Part shown: positions 27,230 through 36,604 of the stretch, one piece after another
Layout of the letters: each line of letters starts with the position of its first letter
How positions within the stretch are numbered: the first letter of the stretch is position 1
Assembly (NCBI RefSeq): GCF_004210215.2
Contig: NZ_CP067394.1
Span: forward strand, 3,906,001-3,970,000
Source: Cryobacterium sp. SO1
GTDB taxonomy: Bacteria > Actinomycetota > Actinomycetes > Actinomycetales > Microbacteriaceae
DNA length: 64,000 nt
Direction of reading: 5' to 3'
Position numbers and translations under genes: made by a program
The notes under the pieces: generated by a model
Seen by the model: only the letters and a program-made list of their open reading frames with translations
The model's database searches: none
What the model was told of the DNA's origin: nothing

Positions 27230-27763
27230 TCAGGCCTGCCGGTCGAGCAGCACGTAGGTGTAGGCCGCGATGGTTGCGGCGTCCACGATATCGCTGGACC
27301 GGATCATCCGCCGGAAATCCTCTTCGCTGAACCAACGGTGCACCATGTCCTGCTCGGTGACCTCCCGCTCCGGCGGCCCGGGCGTCAGGTCGGTGGCCAG
27401 GTACAGATCGCAGCCCTGGCTGCTGTGCCCGTAGGCGCTGTAGAAATGCGCCAGGTGCCGCACGTCGCCGGCGCGCATCCCGGTCTCTTCCTGCAGTTCG
27501 GCGCGGGCCAGGTCTTCCTGGCTGCCGTCGTTCGCACCGGGCCAGGAGCCCTGCGGAAACTCCCACGCGCGCCGCCCCACGGTGTACCGGAATTGTTGGA
27601 CCAGCCAGAACCCGCCGTCGACAAACGGCACGACGATGGCGAAGTCGGGCTTGTCGATGACACCGTAGATGCCCGTCGAGCCGTCCGGCCGGCGCACCAC
27701 GTCCTCCCGCACGGTCATCCAAGCGTTGCTGTATACCTCACGGGTTGACACGGCCTTAGTCAT
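27230..27763 (-). CDS. NUDIX hydrolase
   Basis: Starts at ATG 27763 (MTKAVSTREVYSN, 177 residues); ATG 27793 is possible. The NUDIX box reads GANDGSQEDLARAELQEETG with the metal-binding EExxxE-type glutamates (AELQEE), in a context like ADP-ribose pyrophosphatases (WEFPQGSW upstream). It probably hydrolyses a nucleoside diphosphate derivative. It lies 28 bases upstream of the LLM oxidoreductase, same strand. Confidence 0.88.
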   Translation of the reverse strand: MTKAVSTREVYSNAWMTVREDVVRRPDGSTGIYGVIDKPDFAIVVPFVDGGFWLVQQFRYTVGRRAWEFPQGSWPGANDGSQEDLARAELQEETGMRAGDVRHLAHFYSAYGHSSQGCDLYLATDLTPGPPEREVTEQDMVHRWFSEEDFRRMIRSSDIVDAATIAAYTYVLLDRQA

Positions 27764-27807
27764 GGGCACCGCCTCTCGCACCCATACAACCATGCCCGTC
27801 TGTCGGG

Positions 27808-28359
27808 CTAGTCGATACGGAGCCCGTAGCTGAGGATGGTGTTGCCTTTGCTGGTCACGCTGGATTTCTGCAGGACCAGTTTGGTGACGGGATCGCTGGG
27901 CTCGAAGAGATGCCGGCCCTGCCCCGCCACCACCGGATGCATCATCAGGGTCAACGAGTCCAGCAGGCCGGCGAACAACAGCTGCCGCACCAACGAGATG
28001 CTGGCCATGACACTGATCTCGCCGCCCTCAGACTGCTTGAGCGCGGTGACGAAGTCCTCCAGCGGCGCATCCATCAGCTGGGAATTCTGCCAGTCGAGAT
28101 CCCCGGTGAGGGTGCGGGAGGCGACGAACTTCGGAATCGGGTTGATGAATCCGCCGAACGGGTCGTCAGCGGCGGCATTCGGCCAGTACTCGGCCCACTC
28201 CTGGTAGCCCGCCCGGCCGAGAAGTACCGTGTCGACGCGACTCATCATCGCGCCCATCTCCTCGCTCATCTCGGCATCGAAGCTGTCGAACTGCCAGAGG
28301 TTCGGCGACTCCACGACCCCGTCGACGGAGTAGAAGAGGCCCGCAGTGAGTGTGCGCAT
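27808..28359 (-). CDS. Dihydrofolate reductase-family protein (RibD C-terminal domain)
   Basis: 183 residues. The RibD_C fold is seen in LTAGLFYSVDGVVESP, DTVLLGRAGYQEWAEYWP and EISVMASISLVRQLLFAGLL, followed by HPVVAGQGRHLFE. These NADPH-binding proteins are related to dihydrofolate reductase and riboflavin reductase but most are uncharacterised reductases. Same strand as the NUDIX gene, 44 bases upstream. Confidence 0.9.
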   Translation of the reverse strand: MRTLTAGLFYSVDGVVESPNLWQFDSFDAEMSEEMGAMMSRVDTVLLGRAGYQEWAEYWPNAAADDPFGGFINPIPKFVASRTLTGDLDWQNSQLMDAPLEDFVTALKQSEGGEISVMASISLVRQLLFAGLLDSLTLMMHPVVAGQGRHLFEPSDPVTKLVLQKSSVTSKGNTILSYGLRID

Positions 28360-28409
28360 ATCGGATTCTCCACAATCTGAGACGTCCCCCGCCTCGCGGT
28401 CAAGCCTGT

Positions 28410-28456
28410 CTCGCTGGTTTGAGCTGAATATCTCGCTGGTTGAGCTTGTCGAAACC
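28410..28456. repeat. CTCGCTGGTT-type intergenic repeat, two copies
   Basis: CTCGCTGGTTTGAGCT at 28410-28425, and CTCGCTGGTTGAGCTTGTCG with GAAACC at 28432-28456. A related sequence in the opposite orientation (GTCGACAAGCTCGACCAGCG) is at 29981-30000. Confidence 0.7.
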
Positions 28457-28806
28457 TAGTGACCTGACCTTCGAACGACACCGATCACACCCCCACATTC
28501 GCACCACTCGGGTGCCGACGGCAAGAAGTTCCTCCGAGGATCCGTGGACGCTGTGGTGGCTGCATGTGACCGGCCGCGACCTGCCGGAGTTCCTCACCGC
28601 CGACGGCATGACCGCGGATGCCCCGATCCGCACCCCGTCGGACGTGTACCGGGTGGTGGCGTTGATCGCCGCGGTGCTGCAGTCGATGGAGCGCGACACC
28701 ACCACCACGAGCCTGCTCGCTGCCCCGCGCTGCAATACCAAACCCCGCTACGGATGGCCCGCTCGCCGCCGCCTGACGCGTGGCTGAATGCCGAGAAGCC
28801 AGCTGA

Positions 28807-28871
28807 GGCCAGTTGCGAGCTGCTCAACTGGCCGAAAGTGCCATCTCGGGGCCTGGCCCTGCCGCGAGATG
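28807..28871. repeat. Two adjacent intergenic hairpins
   Basis: GGCCAGTTG/CAACTGGCC (28807-28833, 9 bp) is followed by CATCTCG/CGAGATG (28842-28871, 7 bp), the latter enclosing GGGCC-T-GGCCC. No T tract, so a repeat element is more likely than a terminator. Confidence 0.6.
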
Positions 28872-29106
28872 ACAGTTGAGGCGCGTTCGGCGCACTCAGA
28901 GGACCTCAAGTGGCAACTCGCCGCCAGGGCAGCGCATCCGCTGGTACCGGCGCGCGCCCGTCGACGCTGCCGGCGGGCCCTTCGGCCCCACGCCGCGGCA
29001 GTTCGCCTTGTGTCCACAGAGGATGATTCGGGAAGGCGGCCCTCGTTGGAGGGTGGTCACGCCGCATGTTCGGTGCGGCGTCGTCTAGACAGTTCTAGGA
29101 GTTCCC

Positions 29107-29895
29107 ATGTCCGTACGATTCCGGCTCTTTTCCTCAGCCCTCGCCGTGGCCGCCGTCACCCTTGCCGGTTGCGCCCAAGCCGCCCCGGAGCCGACCGCGA
29201 CACCGGCGGCGGAGCCGGCCCACTGGTCGTACGACGGCGACACCGGCCCCGTGTCGTGGGGCGACGTGGACGCCAGTTTCGAGACCTGCGCCGTAGGCAC
29301 CGACCAGTCACCGATCGACCTGCCGGCCACAGTGCCCGCGCCGACGACCAGCATCCGGTTGAGCGCGGAGAACGCGGAGGGTGACGTCTTCGACACCGGG
29401 CACGCGGTGGAGTTCGAGGCCGACGGGGAGGGCGAAACCCTCACCTTCGGCGGCGACGAGTACAGCCTGCAGCAGATGCACGCACACGTGCCGTCGGAGC
29501 ACACCGTGAACGGCCAGCCGGCCGCGGCCGAGCTGCACCTGGTGAACACGGATGCCGACGGCAAGCTGCTGGTTCTCGGCGTCCTGGTGGCCGAGGGCGA
29601 CGCATCCGGCGCGCTGGCGCCGTTCATCGAGGAGACGACTCATGTCACGGATGAAGAAGTCGTGACGCTGGATGTCTCGGCCGTGCTGCCGGCGTCGCTG
29701 GAGAACTACGAGTACTCGGGCAGCCTCACCACGCCGCCGTGCACCGAGGACGTGCAGTGGGTAGTGCTGAGTACGCCGATTTCGATGTCGGCGGGGCAGA
29801 TCGGCACCCTCGAGGGCGTGCACAACCACAACGCGCGGCCGACGCAGCCGCTCGGAGATCGCGTGGTTGTGGGTGGGACCGGGGAGCTGGGGTAA
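29107..29895 (+). CDS. Alpha-class carbonic anhydrase, lipoprotein
   Basis: 262 residues. The signal peptide ends in lipobox TLAGC (Cys near residue 21), so it is anchored outside the membrane. HWSYDGDTGPVSWG begins the alpha-CA domain; QQMHAHVPSEH gives two zinc His ligands and AELHLVN the third; SLTTPPCTEDVQWVVL is the C-terminal signature. It hydrates CO2 to bicarbonate at the cell surface. It stands alone, with an upstream hairpin in its leader. Confidence 0.93.
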   Translation: MSVRFRLFSSALAVAAVTLAGCAQAAPEPTATPAAEPAHWSYDGDTGPVSWGDVDASFETCAVGTDQSPIDLPATVPAPTTSIRLSAENAEGDVFDTGHAVEFEADGEGETLTFGGDEYSLQQMHAHVPSEHTVNGQPAAAELHLVNTDADGKLLVLGVLVAEGDASGALAPFIEETTHVTDEEVVTLDVSAVLPASLENYEYSGSLTTPPCTEDVQWVVLSTPISMSAGQIGTLEGVHNHNARPTQPLGDRVVVGGTGELG

Positions 29896-29959
29896 CGCGC
29901 CCGCATGAGCGCGCGGCCAGCTAAGGGAGGTGCGGTGATTGTGCGAGTCGCGGAGTCTG

Positions 29960-30000
29960 CTTCGGCAGGCTCAGTGCGATGTCGACAAGCTCGACCAGCG
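29960..30000. repeat. Intergenic repeat related to 28410-28456
   Basis: CTTCGGCAGGCTCAGTG (29960-29976) and GTCGACAAGCTCGACCAGCG (29981-30000), the second being an inverted relative of the CTCGCTGGTTGAGCTTGTCG repeat. Confidence 0.6.
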
Positions 30001-30033
30001 GGCGGGTTCCGTTGGGCTGACGAGCTCTAGGCG

Positions 30034-31398
<1,365 letters not shown>

Positions 31399-31420
31399 CT
31401 AGACCAGCTTCTCCACCATG

Positions 31421-31441
31421 CTGTTCGGTCTGGCCGAACAG
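31421..31441. promoter_or_regulatory. LysR binding-site candidate
   Basis: CTGTTCGG-TCTGG-CCGAACAG: perfect 8-base arms around 5 bases, ending 12 bases before the LysR start and in front of the divergent aminotransferase gene. Confidence 0.65.
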
Positions 31442-31453
31442 TAGACTCGGGCC

Positions 31454-32434
31454 ATGACCCTGAATCCATGGCGGCTGCGGCTCCTCGACGTGTTCGCGCG
31501 GGTGGGCACCGTGCGGGCGGTGGCGGCCGAGCTGATGCTGAGCCCGTCGACGGTGTCGCAGCAGCTGTCGGCGCTGGAGGCCGAGACCGGAGTGGTCCTG
31601 TTCGACCGGGTGGGCCGTACCCTCACGCTCACGGCCACCGGAGTGCTGTTGGTGGAGCGGGCGCGAGAGCTGCGCGACCACATGGACGCCATCGAAGCGG
31701 AAATCGCCGAGATCAGCACCGAGCCCGCCGGGTACCTGCGGGTGGGCGGCTTCGCCAGCTCGATGGCGCCGATCCTGATCCGGGCGGCGAAGGAGCTGGC
31801 CCGCACACACCCCCGGCTCACGTTGGAACTGCTCGAGATCGAACCACGCGCGGCCACCACGGCGCTGGACCAGGGCCGGTGCGACCTCGTCGTGACCGTC
31901 GACGAGGCAGACGGCACACTGCTGAGCCCCACCATCACGGTGATCCCGCTGGCCACCGACCCGCTGATGGCCGTTGCCGCGGCCGGCCATCCCCTGGGCG
32001 AGCTCCACAGCGTGTCGCTGGCCGATCTGGCCACCGAGCGGTGGGCGCTGGACGAGCCGGGCACATACCTGGGCGAACTTGTTCCCCGGAACTGCCGACT
32101 GGCAGGATTCGAACCCGTCGTGGCCGGCCGGTTCTCGAGCTACCGGGTACTTCTGGACCACGTGGCCGCGGGCCTGTCGGTGGCCGTACTCCCCGAGCTC
32201 GCGGTGGACCCGCGCGCGGGCATCGTGGCCCGCCCGGTGCTTGGTCTGGCCCACCGGCAGATCGTGGCGGCGGTGCGCACCGGCAGCGCCCGACGGCTCG
32301 CCATCGGCACGGTGATCGCGGCGCTGCAGCGGGCCTCCGCCGGCCCGGGTGTTGCCAGGCCGCACCGCGATGGCACAAAGCCGGTGCGGGCGGTGCGGCG
32401 CCGGGCCGCCGGGTCCGGGTCACTGGAGGTCTGA
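31454..32434 (+). CDS. LysR-family transcriptional regulator
   Basis: 326 residues. The winged helix-turn-helix is at 5-62 (LDVFARVGTVRAVAAELMLS; TVSQQLSALEAETGVVLFDR), then the linker helix and the LysR substrate-binding domain to about 295, and a basic C-terminal tail. It is divergent from the PLP-dependent enzyme with a palindrome between, the usual arrangement for a LysR activator and its target. Confidence 0.92.
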   Translation: MTLNPWRLRLLDVFARVGTVRAVAAELMLSPSTVSQQLSALEAETGVVLFDRVGRTLTLTATGVLLVERARELRDHMDAIEAEIAEISTEPAGYLRVGGFASSMAPILIRAAKELARTHPRLTLELLEIEPRAATTALDQGRCDLVVTVDEADGTLLSPTITVIPLATDPLMAVAAAGHPLGELHSVSLADLATERWALDEPGTYLGELVPRNCRLAGFEPVVAGRFSSYRVLLDHVAAGLSVAVLPELAVDPRAGIVARPVLGLAHRQIVAAVRTGSARRLAIGTVIAALQRASAGPGVARPHRDGTKPVRAVRRRAAGSGSLEV

Positions 32435-32472
32435 CCCATGCTGCTCCCGATCACACCGCCCACACCGGCGAC

Positions 32473-33288
32473 TCAGACGCGGACGGGCTTCTCGTCGACG
32501 GAGCCCTCAACCTCGGCGAAAGCGGGGTCATCGTCGAAGGACTTGATGCGGGCGACCCTGAAGATGATCAACGCGTAGACGGCCTTGGCCAGAATGTCGG
32601 CGATCGAGTAGCCGACCTGCTTGAAGACCCAGGCATCCGCGCCCTCGATGTTCAGCATCGGCAGCAGGTAGGCGATCGGGTAGACGCCCCAGCTCAACAG
32701 CAGCAACCAGCGCAGCTGGCTGAGGATTCTGCGCACTCCCACGGGCTGCTTGTTCAGCGACTTCGTGAGCTGCACGAACAGGACGTAAAGGATGTAGGCG
32801 AACGGGATGGTGGAGAGCAGCCCGAACAGGCCGCGGATGCCGTTGTCGCCGCTGATCTCACCGGGGTAGCCGAGGAGGATCATGAGCGCGGCGGCGGGAA
32901 CGAGCCGCATCAGCAGGCCACGCTGCACCGACCGGGCCAGGGCGAGGACGGCGATGAGCTCCACCAGCAGCAGCGGCACCGTGAGCAACCAGTCCACGTA
33001 CCGGTAGCCCTCGTTGAACCCGGCTCCGGCAGCCTGTGTGTAGTCGCCCTGACCACCGGCGGCCTCGGTCACGAAGGCTTCCCTGAACGAGTCGAAGATG
33101 CGGAAGTAGTGGTACGCGGCGATACCGCAGACAATGATCGCCACGGTGATCGCCTGCCGGTACCGCGGCAGGATGCGCGGCAGCGCGATGAGCAGGAACA
33201 CCGCCGTGAACAGCTGCGCGGCGATCACCAGCGACAGGGAATTGTAAACAGTGTCGTACTGGCCGGGCGAGAGGATGTCGGGAATCAT
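32473..33288 (-). CDS. Light-driven proton pump, microbial rhodopsin of the xanthorhodopsin clade
   Basis: 271 residues from ATG 33288 (GGAG 7 bases upstream); ATG 33300 is an alternative without Shine-Dalgarno. Seven membrane helices. Helix C reads YRYVDWLLTVPLLLVEL: Asp99 (proton acceptor), Thr103 and Glu110 (donor), the outward proton-pump triad. Leu107 at the tuning position predicts green absorption. His60 pairs with Asp99; Lys235 in DILAKAVYAL binds retinal. GYPGEI after helix D is typical of the clade. No carotenoid cleavage or carotenoid genes lie in the window. Divergent MarR gene with tandem repeats between suggests regulation. Confidence 0.93.
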   Translation of the reverse strand: MIPDILSPGQYDTVYNSLSLVIAAQLFTAVFLLIALPRILPRYRQAITVAIIVCGIAAYHYFRIFDSFREAFVTEAAGGQGDYTQAAGAGFNEGYRYVDWLLTVPLLLVELIAVLALARSVQRGLLMRLVPAAALMILLGYPGEISGDNGIRGLFGLLSTIPFAYILYVLFVQLTKSLNKQPVGVRRILSQLRWLLLLSWGVYPIAYLLPMLNIEGADAWVFKQVGYSIADILAKAVYALIIFRVARIKSFDDDPAFAEVEGSVDEKPVRV

Positions 33289-33337
33289 GAGGTACTCCAT
33301 CCGTGTTTGACGGTGCGGTTTGACGATGCCTGATGTC

Positions 33338-33369
33338 GCTTAGTAAATAAGTTGCTTAGTCATTAAACT
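33338..33369. promoter_or_regulatory. Tandem 16-base repeats between rhodopsin and MarR genes
   Basis: GCTTAGTAAATAAGTT (33338-33353) is followed directly by GCTTAGTCATTAAACT (33354-33369), 12 of 16 bases identical. The segment is markedly AT-rich, unlike its surroundings, and lies where both divergent promoters are expected. A MarR operator is the simplest reading. Confidence 0.6.
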
Positions 33370-33458
33370 ACATTATCAGCTAGTTTGGGAAGTACTCGGT
33401 AGAATAATTTCTATCCATCGTGAGTGAATCACCTCGCTCCGACCCGGCCGGAGATGCC

Positions 33459-33917
33459 ATGACCTCATCCGCACCGCTCGCGCACACCCTAACAGGCTTT
33501 CCGGCCGCCGCAACGGCGTTCGTCAGCGCCCTCGACGCTAACCGGCAGCGCATCGCCGAGGATGCCGGCGTGAGCGCCACCGAACTACGCGCGCTCTTCA
33601 TGGTGTCCAGGTCGGTGAGCATCACGCCCAAGGAGCTGGCCGAGTATCTGGGCATGACCACCGGGGCGATCACGGCCATCGCCCGCCGGCTGGTGGAGGC
33701 CGCTCTGCTGCACCGGGTGGACCATCCCGGCGACCGCCGCAGCCTCTACCTGGAGCTCACCCCGCACGGGCACGACGTGATGGGCGGCCTCCACCACGAC
33801 TTCTCCGAGATGCTCGCCGCGTCCACTGCAAGCCTGAATGCCGATCAACTAACCGCTTTCACCGACGCGTTGACCTCGGTCGCCGCCGAGGTACGCACCC
33901 GGTTGGCCCGGTCCTGA
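33459..33917 (+). CDS. MarR-family transcriptional regulator
   Basis: I start at ATG 33459 (152 residues, GGAG 9-12 bases upstream); GTG 33420 would add 13 residues but has no Shine-Dalgarno. The winged helix is SITPKELAEYLGMTTGAITA, then RRLVEAALLHRV, wing DHPGDRRSLYLELT. It is divergent from the rhodopsin gene, so light, retinal-related or stress ligands are possible effectors; none can be read from sequence. Confidence 0.88.
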   Translation: MTSSAPLAHTLTGFPAAATAFVSALDANRQRIAEDAGVSATELRALFMVSRSVSITPKELAEYLGMTTGAITAIARRLVEAALLHRVDHPGDRRSLYLELTPHGHDVMGGLHHDFSEMLAASTASLNADQLTAFTDALTSVAAEVRTRLARS

Positions 33918-34025
33918 CCACACGCTGCACCCGGTGCGCGCCCCCCGGCATCCGCGCCGTCGGCAGTCTGCCCCATACTTGGATAGATGGGCACGCGCCC
34001 GCCACGATCCACGGAGATGAAACCG

Positions 34026-34784
34026 GTGTCAGACCCCAGCCTTCGCCTGCCCAACACGCAGTTCTGCGCTGTGCTCAACCTGGGTCTACTTCCCCTGGTC
34101 GCGCCACCCCTGCCGCCGCGCTTCGCGCACCCGGTGCTGGATGCCCAGTGGCTGGACGACGGCGCCGCGGTCTACATCGGCTTCGAAGAGGGTGAGCTGC
34201 ACTTCGACGTGACCGAGCGCGGCATGGAGCACCACTTCCACAACGCCGACGGCGTCGACAGCGACATCAGCCCGTGGCCGCGCGCCGACACTCAAGCCCT
34301 GCTGGCCTGGTCGGTGCCGTTCGTGAACCATGTCAGCGCGCTGCTTGAAGAGCTCACCATGGACGCCGCCGAGGCGGCCGAGTGGGCTGCGCTGGGCCTC
34401 ACCGTCTACGCCACCAGCCCGGACGAACCGACCCAGCTGGAGGTCGTGAACCTCGAACTCGAGGGCGAACAGCTGATGCTGCCATGGCTCGGCGCCGGCC
34501 ATGTGGGCCACGACCACATCGACGGCCCCAACCACCGCATCGCGCTGCTCTGGAACGCCGAGCACGAGGAGCCCGACCTACCCCTCGCCTCGGCCTGGAC
34601 CGACCCCGCCAACGGGGAGCCGGCCGTGCTCGCCCGGCCCGGTGTGGACTGGGACGCCGTTGGCCTGCCCGAGGCCGAGGTGCTCGAGTGGCTGGAGGGT
34701 CTCTACCTCAACCACCACCTGCTGGCCGACCCCGAGGAGCTCATCCTGCGCGCCGGGCTGGAGCGCATCGCGGGCATCCGCTAG
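34026..34784 (+). CDS. Hypothetical protein, about 252 aa
   Basis: Acidic, Trp- and Leu-rich soluble protein without recognised domain. Start uncertain: GTG 34026 has GGAG at good spacing; ATG 34017 and ATG 33987 are alternatives in the same frame. Conserved-looking blocks are HPVLDAQWLDDGAAVYIGFE and LPEAEVLEWLEGLYLNHHLL. No signal peptide. It stands 50 bases before the DoxX-like gene on the same strand. Confidence 0.6.
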   Translation: MSDPSLRLPNTQFCAVLNLGLLPLVAPPLPPRFAHPVLDAQWLDDGAAVYIGFEEGELHFDVTERGMEHHFHNADGVDSDISPWPRADTQALLAWSVPFVNHVSALLEELTMDAAEAAEWAALGLTVYATSPDEPTQLEVVNLELEGEQLMLPWLGAGHVGHDHIDGPNHRIALLWNAEHEEPDLPLASAWTDPANGEPAVLARPGVDWDAVGLPEAEVLEWLEGLYLNHHLLADPEELILRAGLERIAGIR

Positions 34785-34834
34785 CCGCAGCACATTCTCA
34801 TCAACCCGTTTCGCCCGATCGACAGGGAGTCCCC

Positions 34835-35257
34835 ATGACGAACCGACGCAACCCGCCCGCATCCAAAGCACGCACAGCGGGCCGGATCGCGCTCGGCGCG
34901 ATTCTTGTCGTGGCCGGCACGAGTCACCTGACCTTTGCGCGGGATGACTTTCGCGCCCAGGTGCCGGAGTTCGTGCCACTCAAGGAAGACACCACGGTGC
35001 TGCTTTCCGGCGTGGCCGAGATCTCGCTCGGCAGCGCACTGCTGTTCGCCCCGACCAGCCTGCGCGGCAAGGTCGGGCTGCTCGCCGCCACCTTCTTCAC
35101 CGCGATCTTTCCGGGCAACATCGCCCAGGCCGTGCACCACAAGGATGCGTTCGGGCTGGACACCGACGCCAAGCGGATCGGCCGGCTGTTCGGCCAGCCG
35201 CTGCTCATCGCCTGGGCACTCTGGTCGACGGCGGCGCTGGTGCGGCGCGTGAAGTAG
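34835..35257 (+). CDS. DoxX-family membrane protein
   Basis: 140 residues from ATG 34835 after AGGGAG. Four hydrophobic segments: AGRIALGAILVVAGTSHL, LLSGVAEISLGSALLF, VGLLAATFFTAIFPGNIAQA and LFGQPLLIAWALWSTAALV. The pattern (membrane helix pairs with a conserved GxxxxxxG start and FPGNI) matches DoxX/SURF4-like proteins of unknown enzymatic role. Convergent with the HxlR gene, 3 bases apart. Confidence 0.85.
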   Translation: MTNRRNPPASKARTAGRIALGAILVVAGTSHLTFARDDFRAQVPEFVPLKEDTTVLLSGVAEISLGSALLFAPTSLRGKVGLLAATFFTAIFPGNIAQAVHHKDAFGLDTDAKRIGRLFGQPLLIAWALWSTAALVRRVK

Positions 35258-35260
35258 CCG

Positions 35261-35602
35261 CTACGCCGTCACCGCGCCCTGGCGGGCACGGCTCCAGGTG
35301 ACCAGGGGGCGTAGCAGCGAGATCAGCTGGCGGCCCGAGGGAGTCAGGTTGTAGCTGATCGACACCGGCGTGGTGGGCTGTACAGTGCGCTCGATGAGGC
35401 CCTCCTGCTGCAGCTCCTTGAGCCGGGCGGCGAGCAACCGGTCGGAGATGCCCTCCACGAGGGTGCGGTAGTCGGAGAACCGGCGAGCGCCGCGGGCACT
35501 AGCCATGAGGATCGCGGCGCTCCACTTGCGGCCGGCCAGCTCCACGGAGATCTGGAACCGGCGGCATTCTTCCTCGTCGAGGGCGAAGGTGGACTCGCTC
35601 AT
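35261..35602 (-). CDS. HxlR-family transcriptional regulator
   Basis: 113 residues from ATG 35602 (GGACAGG upstream); GTG 35638 lies in the operator palindrome. The HxlR winged helix is clear: CRRFQISVELAGRKWSAAIL, FSDYRTLVEGISDRLLAARL, then GLIERTV and the wing YNLTPSGRQL. HxlR proteins sense reactive carbonyls or redox stress in some species. It is divergent from the dinucleotide-binding reductase gene, which is probably its target. Confidence 0.9.
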   Translation of the reverse strand: MSESTFALDEEECRRFQISVELAGRKWSAAILMASARGARRFSDYRTLVEGISDRLLAARLKELQQEGLIERTVQPTTPVSISYNLTPSGRQLISLLRPLVTWSRARQGAVTA

Positions 35603-35637
35603 GCCCTGTCCAACGGGTTCGTTCACCGAGCACCTCA

Positions 35638-35652
35638 CTAACTATTGATTAG
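35638..35652. promoter_or_regulatory. HxlR operator candidate
   Basis: CTAA-CTATTGA-TTAG, a short interrupted palindrome in the divergent region, of the size and form of known HxlR/MarR-type sites. Confidence 0.5.
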
Positions 35653-35747
35653 CAGCTTACCACTGGTTGGCGCTAAGCGGCAGGGTCTGCCATCGTGGGA
35701 TACCGGCGTTCGCACTCGGGCGCCGACGTTCCTGCAGAAAGGCCCCC

Positions 35748-36398
35748 ATGGTCACCACGATCGGCATTCTCGGAGCGGGCCGCGTCGGCTCCGCCATCGC
35801 CCGCACCGCTCTCAGGGCAGGCTACGCCGTGCACATCGCCGGCTCCGGCCCGGCCGCCGATATCCAGCTGATCGTCGACATCGTCACCCCCGGCGCCGTG
35901 GCCATGAACGCCGCCGAGGTGGCCGCCAGCGCCGACCTGGTGGTGCTCGCCGTGCCGATGCACAAGTTCCGCTCGGTCGACCCGACCACCCTGGCCGGCC
36001 GCCTTGTGCTCGACACCATGAACTATTGGCAGCCCATCGACGGCCGGCTCGACGAGTTCGCCGGCGACCCGCGCGGCAGCAGCGAGGTCGTTGCCGAGCA
36101 CTTCGGCGGCGCCCGGCTGGTGAAGACGCTCAATCACATCGGCTACCACGACCTGGAGACCGACGCCCGGCCCGCCGGTGCCGACGACCGGCATGCGCTG
36201 GCCATCGCCGGCGACGCGGACGCCGCATCCGTTGTGGCCGAGGTCATCGAGCGCTTCGGCTTCGACGCCGTCTACGCCGGACCGCTCGAGGCCGGCGTGG
36301 CGTTCGAACCGGGTTCGCCGGTCTTCGGCGGCCGGCACACCGCGGCGGAGCTCAGGGCCGAGCTGGAGCTGCCCGCGTTGGACACCGAAGCGGCATAG
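35748..36398 (+). CDS. NADPH-dependent F420 reductase-like dinucleotide-binding protein
   Basis: 216 residues from ATG 35748 (GAAAGG upstream). The N-terminal Rossmann motif is TIGILGAGRVGSAIARTALR; ADLVVLAVPMHKF and LVLDTMNYW follow, and the C-terminal RLVKTLNHIGYHDLETDARP is characteristic of the F420-NADP oxidoreductase-like (NPD) family. It may link NADPH and F420 pools or act on another cofactor. Divergent from the HxlR gene. Confidence 0.82.
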   Translation: MVTTIGILGAGRVGSAIARTALRAGYAVHIAGSGPAADIQLIVDIVTPGAVAMNAAEVAASADLVVLAVPMHKFRSVDPTTLAGRLVLDTMNYWQPIDGRLDEFAGDPRGSSEVVAEHFGGARLVKTLNHIGYHDLETDARPAGADDRHALAIAGDADAASVVAEVIERFGFDAVYAGPLEAGVAFEPGSPVFGGRHTAAELRAELELPALDTEAA

Positions 36399-36442
36399 CC
36401 GCGCGCTCCCGCGCCCACGCGCCCGGCGGAACTGGTCCCCGT

Positions 36443-36482
36443 GCGGACAATTGCACCCGGCACACCGGGGCCACTTGTCCGC
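36443..36482. repeat. Family B intergenic hairpin element, copy 1
   Basis: GCGGACAA and TTGTCCGC (8 bp) enclose CCCGG and CCGGG. Related copies are at 42829-42866 and inside 51466-51537. Confidence 0.65.
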
Positions 36483-36532
36483 TTCGGGCGCAGTTACGCG
36501 GGCATCCGCTCGCACCCCGCTCGTAGGGCACG

Positions 36533-36590
36533 CGAGCTGTGAGTTGAGCCCCGAAAAACTCGCGGATCCTGGTGCTTTTCTCACAGTTCG
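36533..36590. repeat. Family A intergenic hairpin element, copy 2
   Basis: CGAGCTGTGAG and CTCACAGTTCG pair with one G-T wobble; the interior GAGTTGAGC, CTCGCGGATC and GGTGCTTTTCTCAC match copy 1 at 22991-23049 closely. It lies directly upstream of the endonuclease/exonuclease/phosphatase-family gene. Confidence 0.7.
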
Positions 36591-36604
36591 ATACGGTAGG
36601 CCGC

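Larger units (their letters stand above)
28360..29106. other. 750-base stretch with repeats and a coding-like remnant
   Basis: It contains two copies of an intergenic CTCGCTGGTT repeat (28410-28456) and nested hairpins (28807-28871). A frame at 28440-28787 looks protein-like in its centre (VTGRDLPEFLTADGMTADAP, RTPSDVYRVVALIAAVLQSM) but has no Shine-Dalgarno and begins within the repeat, so it may be a gene fragment. A hairpin CGCCGCA/TGCGGCG (29060-29080) lies in the leader of the carbonic anhydrase gene. Confidence 0.5.
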
